Program-made: the position numbers and the translations under genes
Part shown: one piece after another, positions 37,134 to 45,800 of the stretch
Layout: every line of letters begins with the position of its first letter
Position numbering within the stretch: position 1 is the stretch's first letter
The notes under the pieces: model-generated
Told to the model about the DNA's origin: nothing
Seen by the model: the letters and a program-made list of their open reading frames with translations, nothing else
The model's database searches: none
NCBI GenBank assembly: GCA_021773305.1
Contig: JAJFKH010000070.1
Coordinates: 1 to 61,706, forward strand
Length of the DNA stretch: 61,706 nt
Reading direction: 5' to 3'
From: Gammaproteobacteria bacterium
Lineage (GTDB): Bacteria > Pseudomonadota > Gammaproteobacteria > UBA1113

Positions 37134-38303
37134 ATGGACAATACCACCATTGTCTTTTCAATGTTTCTTATTTTTTCAGGGGCCGCAGTGTTGTCCACGG
37201 TGGCGCTGTTTACTCGTCAGTCTCTTCTTGTGGCTTATATGCTTTTGGGTATGATTTTAGGGCCATGGGGCATTGCTTGGATTAGCGATTTGCGGCAGAT
37301 CCAACAAATTGGTGATATTGGGATCATTTTTCTATTATTTTTGTTAGGTCTGAACTTACATCCACAAAATTTGCTCCATATGTTGCGTAAAGTGGTCTCC
37401 ATTGCTCTGATAAGTTCTTTGATTTTTGGGGGCCTTGGATACCTTGTTGGCAATCTCTTTAGCTTTACTCAAGGGGAATCCTTGGTGATTGGTGCTGCAA
37501 TGATGTTTTCCAGTACCATCATCGGGTTGAAGCTGTTACCCACAACGATCCTGCACCATCAGCATACTGGCGAGCTGATGATCAGTGTGCTGCTGATGCA
37601 GGATATTATTGCTATTGTTGTTCTGTTATTACTCCATAGTGCGGGAGATGGTGGTTTTTCTATGAAAGAAGGGATCTTGCTGGTGCTGGGTTTTCCAGGA
37701 TTGATCTTGTTTGCTTTTTTGACAGAGCGTTATGTGTTGTTCAAATTATTTTCTATTTTTGACAGAATTCAAGAATATATTTTTTTAGTCGCGGTAGGCT
37801 GGTGTTTAGGCATGGCAGAATTAGCACGGCTCATTGGATTGTCTGATGAAATTGGTGCCTTTATCGCCGGTGTGAGTATTGCGACCAGCCCCATTGCGCT
37901 TTATATCGCGGAAAGTTTGAAACCTTTGCGAGATTTTTTCTTGGTGATGTTTTTCTTTGCTATTGGCGCGAGCTTTAATGTTTCCTATGTGCGAGAGTTG
38001 GCGATGCCCGCTTTATTGTTGGCAGGAATTGCATTGCTAGTGAAACCTGCCGTATTTCGATTGCTGTTCCATGGCGCGAAAGAATCCACTCATGTCTCTT
38101 GGGAAGTGGGTGTGCGTTTGGGGCAAATCAGTGAATTTTCATTGTTGGTCGCTTATGTAGCAGCGGAAACAGAATTGATCAATTTATCCGCTTCCTACTT
38201 AATACAGGCGGCCACGATTTTAACATTCATTGCGTCGTCGTATATCGTTGTGTTGAAATACCCCACGCCTTTAGCATTTAGTGATAAAATGCGCCGGGAC
38301 TAG
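37134..38303 (+). CDS. Cation:proton antiporter, CPA2 (KefB/C-like membrane domain)
   Basis: 389 residues, almost wholly hydrophobic, with about 12 membrane segments. Family marks: YMLLGMILGPWG, FLLFLLGLNL, a helix with SSTIIGLKLL, LLMQDIIAIVVLLLL and LSDEIGAFIAGVSIA. It probably exchanges monovalent cations for protons. The cytosolic TrkA-N nucleotide-binding domain of KefB/KefC is absent, so gating must differ. It is followed after 24 bases by an ampE-like gene, probably in one operon. Confidence 0.88.
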   Translation: MDNTTIVFSMFLIFSGAAVLSTVALFTRQSLLVAYMLLGMILGPWGIAWISDLRQIQQIGDIGIIFLLFLLGLNLHPQNLLHMLRKVVSIALISSLIFGGLGYLVGNLFSFTQGESLVIGAAMMFSSTIIGLKLLPTTILHHQHTGELMISVLLMQDIIAIVVLLLLHSAGDGGFSMKEGILLVLGFPGLILFAFLTERYVLFKLFSIFDRIQEYIFLVAVGWCLGMAELARLIGLSDEIGAFIAGVSIATSPIALYIAESLKPLRDFFLVMFFFAIGASFNVSYVRELAMPALLLAGIALLVKPAVFRLLFHGAKESTHVSWEVGVRLGQISEFSLLVAYVAAETELINLSASYLIQAATILTFIASSYIVVLKYPTPLAFSDKMRRD

Positions 38304-38327
38304 TTTAATTGTGTAAAGGGATCATCC

Positions 38328-39191
38328 ATGATGAACATTATTGCTATTTTATTTGCATTGGCATTAGACCGTTTTACTGAGGTGAGTGCAAAATTCCGTT
38401 GCTTTCAGTGGTTTCGTTGTTATATTCACTTATTGCAGCAAAAGGTGTTTTCCAAGATGAAGCTGCATCCTTTTGTTGGCATGGTAGTCATCTTATTGCC
38501 TGTTATCTTGGTGGTGGGCTTATTGCAATTACTATTATTTCAATTCTGGTGGGGCGTGCTGGGATGGGTATTTAATTTTGCATTATTATTTTATTGCTTG
38601 GGTAATACGTGTTTGCGTCGAGAATTGTCCCACTATTTCGAAGCGGTTGCTAAAGGAGATTACGCAGGTGCTTACTTAAGCTTGAATTTGAGCAGTCAAG
38701 CTCCTGTAAACGATCCACAGACCTTGAGGAAAGAAGTGGTGAAACAAATATTTATCAAGGGCAACCGGCAAATTTTTGTGTTTCTTTTTTGGTTTGTATT
38801 GCTCGGCGGCGTGGGCGTTATGTTGTACCGGCTTTTCCTAGAGTTGCTGACGATGGTGCGCGAGCCAGACAGTCTCTATGCGGCCCAGCAAAATAAAGTG
38901 GAATATTGTGTACAAGTGATGGATTGGGTGCCTGTGCGACTGGTTGGAGTTGGATTTGCCTTAGCCGGTAGTTTCATGGGTAGCTTTACCCATTGGTTAC
39001 GCATGTTAGTTGCTGTACCCAGTGCAAATGATCAAATATTGATTGAAACTGGATTGCATGCATTAAATTATTCTGGTGTGGAAGTATTACCGGAGCAAGC
39101 GGAAATAGAAGCTGTGGATTTGGTTGAGCGCGTGTTAACTCTATTTTTAGTGATTATTGCGTTACTAACGCTGTCTATGTGGTTAGGTTAG
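38328..39191 (+). CDS. ampE: AmpE-like inner-membrane protein
   Basis: 287 residues with four or five membrane helices. Starts MMNIIAILFALALDRFTEV, has the cytosolic segment LRRELSHYFEAVAKGDYAGA and a helix VFLFWFVLLGGVGVMLYRLF, the AmpE/CobD-like pattern. AmpE is linked to beta-lactamase induction in enterobacteria, but its biochemistry is poorly known and no ampD or ampC gene lies nearby. Moderately confident on family only. Confidence 0.75.
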   Translation: MMNIIAILFALALDRFTEVSAKFRCFQWFRCYIHLLQQKVFSKMKLHPFVGMVVILLPVILVVGLLQLLLFQFWWGVLGWVFNFALLFYCLGNTCLRRELSHYFEAVAKGDYAGAYLSLNLSSQAPVNDPQTLRKEVVKQIFIKGNRQIFVFLFWFVLLGGVGVMLYRLFLELLTMVREPDSLYAAQQNKVEYCVQVMDWVPVRLVGVGFALAGSFMGSFTHWLRMLVAVPSANDQILIETGLHALNYSGVEVLPEQAEIEAVDLVERVLTLFLVIIALLTLSMWLG

Positions 39192-39207
39192 AGATCCTAA
39201 TATAAGC

Positions 39208-39237
39208 TGAGATCCAGCATGTTCTTGCTGGATCTCA
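39208..39237. terminator. Perfect 12-bp hairpin between converging ampE and cyd operons
   Basis: TGAGATCCAGCA, loop TGTTCT, TGCTGGATCTCA. It is located in the only gap between two converging transcription units. No long T run, so it may work as an mRNA 3'-end stabiliser or a weak bidirectional terminator. Confidence 0.6.
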
Positions 39238-39295
39238 TATAAGGAATATTCTTCATCCATCAGCTAAAGTAAAGGCAAAATAAAAGTTAAGCTGA

Positions 39296-39427
39296 CTAGT
39301 GATTAAACAAAAAATGGAAAAATGAAACAACGCTGCCCACTACGGTGAAGGATGCAATATACAAACCCACGAACCACAGCCATTGCCGAGTTCGTGGTTT
39401 GCTATTCAGCCAGCGTAGTAGCTCCAT
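39296..39427 (-). CDS. Small accessory subunit of cytochrome bd oxidase (CydX/DUF2474-like)
   Basis: 43 residues: MELLRWLNSKPRTRQWLW, then one membrane helix (FVGLYIASFTVVGSVVSFF) and a short tail FHFLFNH. Its ATG overlaps the cydB stop codon by one base (TAATG). Tiny single-helix proteins of this kind follow cydAB in many bacteria, CydX with the bd-I type and DUF2474 with the cyanide-insensitive type. The tryptophan/serine pattern fits DUF2474 better. Confidence 0.8.
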   Translation of the reverse strand: MELLRWLNSKPRTRQWLWFVGLYIASFTVVGSVVSFFHFLFNH

Positions 39428-40437
39428 TAGTAATGTAACTCGCTGTGGGTCACTTTACCTTTAAAGACATAATAGCAGTACAGAGTATAGCCAATCAACG
39501 TGGGTAACAGAATAGCGACTCCCACCAGGATGAACCGTTGCGCTTTTAGTGGGGTTGCTGCATCCCAGATAGTCACACTGTGCGGTATAATGTTTGGCCA
39601 TACACTGATCGCAAAGCCAATATATCCCAACATAAATAATCCGATGGAAAGATAGAATGGTAGGAAATCTCGCCGAGCGGTCAAACAACGCCAAGCCAAA
39701 ACGAAACTTAATCCTGTTAAGATAGGGATCGGTAATAAATAAATCATATTTGGCATGCTGAACCAACGCTTTGTCATAGCCGGATCAATCTGAGGTGTCC
39801 AAAGGGAGACAATGATCATAAAGAAGCCCACAAGCAATAAAAACTTTTTTGCCAACGAATACATGGTTGCTTGTAGATTGCCTTCGGTTTTTGCGATGAG
39901 CCAAGTAGAGCCGAGGAGAGCATAACCGATGATCACCGCTATCCCACAGGTGATACTAAAGGGGGTGAGCCAAACATAGTCGCTATTAGTGATGATGGTG
40001 CCATCCGCGTAAGTGTACCCTTGGACAAAAGTGCCTAAAGCCACGCCTTGGCAAAATGCTGCCAGGGTAGAGCCAAAGGTAAAGAAAAATGTCCAAAGAA
40101 ATTTAGATTTATAAGACGAATGAATGAACTCAAACGAGACGCCGCGGAAAATAAGAGCCGCTAACATCATGATCACCGGCAGATAGAGGGTGGGTAATAA
40201 TGTACTGTAGGCTTCCGGGAAACCACCGTACAAGATAGCCCCTCCAAGCACTAACCAAGTTTCATTACCATCCCAGACAGGAATAATAGAGCGCATCATC
40301 ATGTCCCGATGCTCTTGGTTATCAATCCAGCCGTAGAGGATCCCAATGCCTAAATCAAAGCCATCCAAAATGACATAGGCTGCAATGGTAAATGCAACAA
40401 CACCTGCCAAAATAACCGTCAGTATATAATGTTCCAT
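39427..40437 (-). CDS. cydB: Cytochrome bd-type quinol oxidase subunit II
   Basis: 336 residues, eight to nine membrane segments. Motifs: ILDGFDLGIGILYG, IIPVWDGNETWLVLGGAILYGGFPEAYS and a helix with FHSS-like spacing after RGVSFEF. It supports the haem-bearing subunit I. The gene begins three bases after cydA ends, so the two are translationally coupled. Confidence 0.96.
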   Translation of the reverse strand: MEHYILTVILAGVVAFTIAAYVILDGFDLGIGILYGWIDNQEHRDMMMRSIIPVWDGNETWLVLGGAILYGGFPEAYSTLLPTLYLPVIMMLAALIFRGVSFEFIHSSYKSKFLWTFFFTFGSTLAAFCQGVALGTFVQGYTYADGTIITNSDYVWLTPFSITCGIAVIIGYALLGSTWLIAKTEGNLQATMYSLAKKFLLLVGFFMIIVSLWTPQIDPAMTKRWFSMPNMIYLLPIPILTGLSFVLAWRCLTARRDFLPFYLSIGLFMLGYIGFAISVWPNIIPHSVTIWDAATPLKAQRFILVGVAILLPTLIGYTLYCYYVFKGKVTHSELHY

Positions 40438-40440
40438 GAT

Positions 40441-41817
40441 TTAAGCTCCCTTATCGATTTCAGTCATGTATTGGAAAGCATGCCCTTCAGCGGCATCTTT
40501 AGTCAGCAGCTTATCAGGGCCTTTATCAATCATTCGGCACAGGTAAAAAATGTAGAAGCTTAAGATGAAGATATAAATCAAAATAAATGCAGATAATGAA
40601 ATAAAGACGTGATCAGGAGGAAGTTCCGATGCACCTTTAGCTGTACGCATAACATTGTAGACCACCCAAGGTTGGCGACCTATCTCTGCGGTATACCACC
40701 CTGCGATAGTGGCGACAAAACCCAAGGGAGTTGCAAGCACGCAGAGCCTTAAAAACCAAGAGGTATCATAAAGCCGTTTTTTATGCCGTAGCCAAAGACC
40801 ATAAAACGCAATACCAAGGAAAATCACACCAATGCCTACCATGATTCGGAATGTGTAGAAGACAATAGGTACAAAAGGACGATCTTCTGGAGGTACTGAT
40901 TTTAAACCGACTAATTCTCCTTCAAAAGAATGTGTGTTAATAAGACTTGCCATGTAAGGAATGGTAATGGCGAAAAGATTTTTTTCTTGTTTCATGCTGG
41001 GGTAAGCAAAGACTACAAAAGGTGCACCTTTTTGGGTTTCCCAAACGCCTTCCATTGCAGCGGTTTTGATCGGTTGGTTTTCGTGAACTTCAATACCCAC
41101 GGTATCTCCCATGAACATCTGTAATGGCACGACCACAAGGGCAGACCAAATAGCAAATGAAAAACAGCGCTTCGCTAAATCCAAATGCCGCCCTTTAAGT
41201 AGATACCAAGCAGAAATCCCTGCGATAAAAAAGGTTGCCGTATTGTAAGTCGCGAGTAGCATATGCAAGAATCGAGGAATAAAAGATGGGTTGAAGATGG
41301 CATCCATCCAACTGACTAAGACATATTTACCTTCGATAAATCCATATCCTGCGGGAGTTTGCATCCACGAATTGGCGGACATGATCCAAAAAGCAGAAAA
41401 AGCGGTACCCGCCATTACCATAAATGTTGCAAAAAAGTGCATCTTGGGACTGACTTTATTCCAGCCAAACAGCATGATCCCAAGAAAACCTGCTTCTAAG
41501 AAAAATGCGCTGAGCACTTCGTAAACGAAGAGAGAGCCGAGGACTTCTCCTACAGCATAGGTAAAGCGCCCAAAATTAGCACCTAGCTCGTAGGCCATCA
41601 CAATACCTGATACTACCCCCATACCAAAAGCCAAAGCAAATATTTTTGTCCAAAACTTGGCTATTTTAAGGTAGAGGGCATCGTTGGTTTTTAGCCACAG
41701 ACCTTCCATAATGCAAATAAAAAGGGCTAGGCCAATATTCAAGGCGGGAAAAAGCATATGCATCGTTAGGGTAGCGCCCATTTGGATGCGGGACAGCATA
41801 ACGCTCAACATGTCCAT
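40441..41817 (-). CDS. cydA: Cytochrome bd-type quinol oxidase subunit I (CIO type, short Q loop)
   Basis: 458 residues, the terminal oxidase subunit that reduces O2 with electrons from quinol and carries haems b and d. Haem ligands: His in LTMHMLFPALNIG and RFLHMLLATY, and Met near QMFMGDTVG. Quinol-loop residues include GIEVHENQP and the GRQPWVVYNVMRT motif. The length and short Q loop fit the cyanide-insensitive (CIO) subgroup rather than E. coli CydA (522 residues). Such high-affinity oxidases suit microaerobic, including intracellular, life. Confidence 0.95.
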   Translation of the reverse strand: MDMLSVMLSRIQMGATLTMHMLFPALNIGLALFICIMEGLWLKTNDALYLKIAKFWTKIFALAFGMGVVSGIVMAYELGANFGRFTYAVGEVLGSLFVYEVLSAFFLEAGFLGIMLFGWNKVSPKMHFFATFMVMAGTAFSAFWIMSANSWMQTPAGYGFIEGKYVLVSWMDAIFNPSFIPRFLHMLLATYNTATFFIAGISAWYLLKGRHLDLAKRCFSFAIWSALVVVPLQMFMGDTVGIEVHENQPIKTAAMEGVWETQKGAPFVVFAYPSMKQEKNLFAITIPYMASLINTHSFEGELVGLKSVPPEDRPFVPIVFYTFRIMVGIGVIFLGIAFYGLWLRHKKRLYDTSWFLRLCVLATPLGFVATIAGWYTAEIGRQPWVVYNVMRTAKGASELPPDHVFISLSAFILIYIFILSFYIFYLCRMIDKGPDKLLTKDAAEGHAFQYMTEIDKGA

Positions 41818-42097
41818 TCAGTTGTTCCTCTTACAGAGTTAAGTGAGAACTCAGGACTATGCAAATTGGTTAGAAAATTTGCAAAGAATCCATTCTCAAG
41901 CAGTTTCTATTCCGTGTAAAACATCACTACTATATCATACTGACGAGAGATTTCTATTTAAAATAGTTAATTTTCAGTATTGCAGAGGATCGTCGTCTGT
42001 ACTATTGTTTGGCGCGAAGGCCATGGGTAGCTGTGATGAAAATATATCATCATAGATTCTTACCATGGTCAAAAAAAACAGAGAAAAGGAGGCTAAA
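41818..42097. promoter_or_regulatory. Divergent spacer between cydA and the CAAX-box gene
   Basis: About 280 bp that must drive both directions. AAAAGGAGGC at about 42085-42094 is an unusually strong ribosome-binding site that fixes the start at 42098. I could not pair convincing -35/-10 boxes, and the small open frame at 41843-42055 lacks coding character. Confidence 0.4.
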
Positions 42098-42835
42098 ATG
42101 GCCTATAAAAGTCAGTTAGATGGAAGCGGAGAGCGTTCACTGAGTCAACAATCTTGGGTCGTGGGGATTTTTCGTCAAGAGGGTTCTGCCAATAAAGAGC
42201 ATGCATTTTTAATGGTAGAAGGATTAAATCAAACAAATCAAGTGGTATTTCGTCGCTATGATTTGTTTACCGGGGAGAATTTTGATCCTGCTAAAAAGGA
42301 TTGTCGGGATTTTCAGATTAGAATAAAAGAAATGACTGTGTCTCAAGAAGAGGCTGCTTCGACCCTGCATGGAGGTGATTTTTTGAAGGATGCCAAGACA
42401 TCTGACCAGCCAAAAGGTCGCACGACATTGGGCAAAACATGGAATATTACTCAACAAAAAGCTCATGAGTTGCAAGAAAACGTTGAAGCTTCAAAAGAAT
42501 CTCCAGGGCCTTATAATTTGTTGGGTATTGATGCATCTCTGCCAAGTTCTGCGGCGTTCTGCAAAGAATATTTGCCAAAAATTGCAATGGCTACCTCTAA
42601 TGGTTCAGTTGATTTTTTTAAGAAGAAAAGCCCCCAAACTGGGGAACTACTGCAAGAAGTGTTCAGTGATCCCGGGCATAGTTGTTTTACTTGGGCTAGA
42701 TGGCAGCTTTTTCAGCTAAAGATTGATCCCATAAAAAATGATATGCCCAAAAAAGCGATTGATTTGGTTGGTGCTATCAGTAGCAAACATATCGATGATG
42801 AACCGAGTAGCGGGGGAAACTGCCTCCTGATGTAA
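42098..42835 (+). CDS. Candidate effector with His/Cys hydrolase-like domain and C-terminal CAAX box
   Basis: 245 residues from the ATG at 42098, set by AGGAGG six bases upstream; an earlier ATG at 42065 lacks one. The protein ends GGNCLLM: Cys242-Leu-Leu-Met is a canonical CAAX box, recognised by eukaryotic farnesyl/geranylgeranyl transferases, which bacteria lack. The body has SWVVGIF, then His35 in HAFLMVEG, a central linker with GKTW, and Cys196 in GHSCFTWARWQL. The same blocks in the same order occur at the C-terminus of the next protein. His before an invariant HxC resembles circularly permuted papain-like enzymes (LRAT/NlpC relatives); this is inference. No signal peptide. It is followed after 16 bases by the NACHT gene. 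Confidence 0.8.
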   Translation: MAYKSQLDGSGERSLSQQSWVVGIFRQEGSANKEHAFLMVEGLNQTNQVVFRRYDLFTGENFDPAKKDCRDFQIRIKEMTVSQEEAASTLHGGDFLKDAKTSDQPKGRTTLGKTWNITQQKAHELQENVEASKESPGPYNLLGIDASLPSSAAFCKEYLPKIAMATSNGSVDFFKKKSPQTGELLQEVFSDPGHSCFTWARWQLFQLKIDPIKNDMPKKAIDLVGAISSKHIDDEPSSGGNCLLM

Positions 42836-42851
42836 TAACTCATTATACTTA

Positions 42852-45800
42852 ATGGGGGCGGGATATTTTCGTTATTCTGCCTCTTTGTTTTTCTATCAAA
42901 GAGACAATACAGAAGAGATTCCGCAGAATATGTTGATAAATATCCTAAAGCGATTAGAGGAAAGATTTTACGAAGTCTTTGACGAGAGAAGTTTTAATGC
43001 CTTTGTTGAACCCATGGGGTGTCGTTATGCCAATGGAAATGACCCCACGGAGGTGAGTGAACAAGTACAGGCGTTCCTAGCACATTCAAAACAACAGACC
43101 TTACTCATTCAAGGTGCACCGGGGTTAGGGAAAACCTTGCTTAGTCAAGTACAAGCTCACTATCGATGGCAGCAGTTGAATCAATTTTCAGGTAATTTAT
43201 CCCTCGCCCTATGGATCTGGCTACCTGCAATACTAAAAGAGTCTCAAGGGCAAGATTTACTGAAGATATTCCTTAAGAAACAAGGATTATCCACCAGCGA
43301 AATCGAAACAATTCAACAGGCCAATCAAAAAGGTATATTGTCTATTCAGCTGATGCTGGATGGTTGGGATGAAGTGCCGGTGCAGGATATTGAATTATTC
43401 ACGCATAACGGCTGGTGGGATAAAACTTGGCCCCATATTAAACTCATTGTCACCAGTCGTCCAGAGATATTAAATCAGTATGCAGGCAAATATCCTGGAG
43501 GCTATCCAAGTTTTTTCTGTCAAGGTAATATGCATGATGGACGTTTTATAGAATGTTACTTGCAACCTTTTAATCCAGAACAAATTAACAGTTATTTAGG
43601 AAACTACTTAAAAAACACATTGGGATTAGATGACATTGTGATATTACCTCAGCCCAAAGAGCCTAATGTCAATGCTATATTATGTTGGCAAGAGGTCGCG
43701 ACCTATGAGCATTATATTGATAAGTTACCTGGGGTTGCAGCATTAGCTCAAGTGCCTTTTGTATTGACTCTACTCGCTCAGGTTTTACCGCGCATTGTGC
43801 TAGAGACCCAGGGCAAAAATATTAGTGAGGAGAGTGATAAAGCAAATCAGCAAGCACTCACCCATGATACTCTATACAGTTACTTTACCCAGCAATGGTT
43901 GCATCAACAAGTCAATCGATTGTGGAATAATCCTGAAGTCAAAGAGAAATTGAATCATGCTTTAGAAATACCGGTTGATGAAAACATTGACGATATCACA
44001 GGTTATAAATGTGAACGACTAAAATATTGCCTACGCATTTACTCGGAAAATTTAGCCAAAGCGGCCTTTAACTTAGGCCAAGGAAAATTGGATGTGTTAC
44101 TCGATGATATAGTAACACTTAATCCCGATTTAGTGCAATCTGATAATCAAGAAAAACCTTTTTTCAAAGCTTCGTTGCTCAAACCTGAACTCATAAAAAT
44201 CATTCGTTCGGGCTGTTTATTGAAAAGTCAAGAAGCAGGCAAGCATGTATTTTTGCATAAAACCTTACTGGAATTTTTCGCAGCTCAGCGATTACACCGA
44301 AGCGTATGTACGGCCATTGATTGGTATGTGGGAAATTTATCAGAAGAAATTATTACAGAAGAATTTAGCCTCAATGGGTATTCTCTGAATCAAGAACCTA
44401 AAATCATATCTTTTTTAGCCGAGAAAGTGATAGCCGATGATGCTTTTAAAAAAAATCTCTACCAAGTCATTGAGTACTCTAAACAAGAAGCTGTGATTGC
44501 GACAGCTTCCAGCAACGCCATCACCATTCTCAATACAGCAAGAGAAGATTTTACTAATAAGAATTTTAGTGGCGTGCGTATTCCCGGAGCCAATTTAACG
44601 AGTGCGCTATGCTCTGGTACGAATTTTTCAAATGCCGATTGTCGAGGTGTAAATTTTAGCGGGGCGTGGTTACGAGATGCTGATTTATCAGGTGCTTATT
44701 TGGCGCAAATACGTTTTGGTGAGCTAACACCGATTTCTATGAAAACGGCTATAGCTAGCTTTGCGCAATCACCCGATGAGCGGTGGTTGGCCTTGGGGGA
44801 TATGTGTAGTAATGTTATTATTTGGGACATGGAGCAAGAACAAATCCACGGTCGCTATGCCATTCCCTTGACGCGAATGGCACAAAAATATGCCGCTTTT
44901 TGGACAGGCTTCTTGGAAGGTGTAGAAGGTTTTGTATCTCTTGCCATAAAAGCATTGGCTTTTAGCGTTGATAGTAAAAATTTATTGGTAGTTAATGCTA
45001 ACCACATGCTGTATTTAATTAACCTGAGCACTAATGAAATGAAACAAAAATTTTCCCTATTGCCATTTAAAAAAACGTCAGATTCTAACGAATCTTTCGA
45101 AAACGAACTCTTACATGACGCATTCAATTCTGTTAAGAATGAGGAGTTAAGCTTTTGCCTGAGTCATTTGATAACGACAAGCAGTGATATGCTCTATACC
45201 CATTCTCAATTGGATACTTATTATTACATTCAATCCAATGGTGAGCACTGGGAGCCTTTTTTTTGTGATGAGATCTTCTTGTGTATGAGCCAGGATGGTA
45301 CACATTGTCTTACTTATCATCTGGAGCGACACCAACAAGTGCTATGGGATGTTGGAAGTGGTTTTAATAAACGGCAAGAAATTCGGGCAATATTTTGGAC
45401 GGAAAATGCATTTAGCGACAAGCCTAACCATATTACTATTAGCCGAGATAACCAAGGCTGGGTGTTTCTATCTTTCGATAAGGAAAATGAGTTAGATAGG
45501 GGAAAAGTCAATCATTGCCTTCAGTGGGTGAGCAAAAACAACCCATCCCCTCAATCTTTATCTCACTTAGGCTTTGCTAAGTCAGATGAAATCAGTTTTA
45601 CCTTCGGTGCGGCAGTAGATACTCTAGCGATTTACTCAGGAAAGCACATGGGGCTTTGGGATTTGACTTCACAAAAAAACTTGCAGATATTTTATTTACC
45701 TATTAATAAATATTTTTATTTATGGTTTAGTCAGTGTTGCAACCAATTATTTTGTTTTGAGCCAGGTGTTCGGCAATTGCTGCGTTATGATTTACGCACG

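Noticed and set aside
41843-42055. 70-codon open frame with GTG start between cydA and the CAAX gene
   Set aside because: No ribosome-binding site, no recognisable composition; more likely promoter DNA.
42065-42097. Earlier ATG at 42065 as start of the CAAX protein
   Set aside because: No ribosome-binding site there, whereas AGGAGG stands at ideal distance before 42098.
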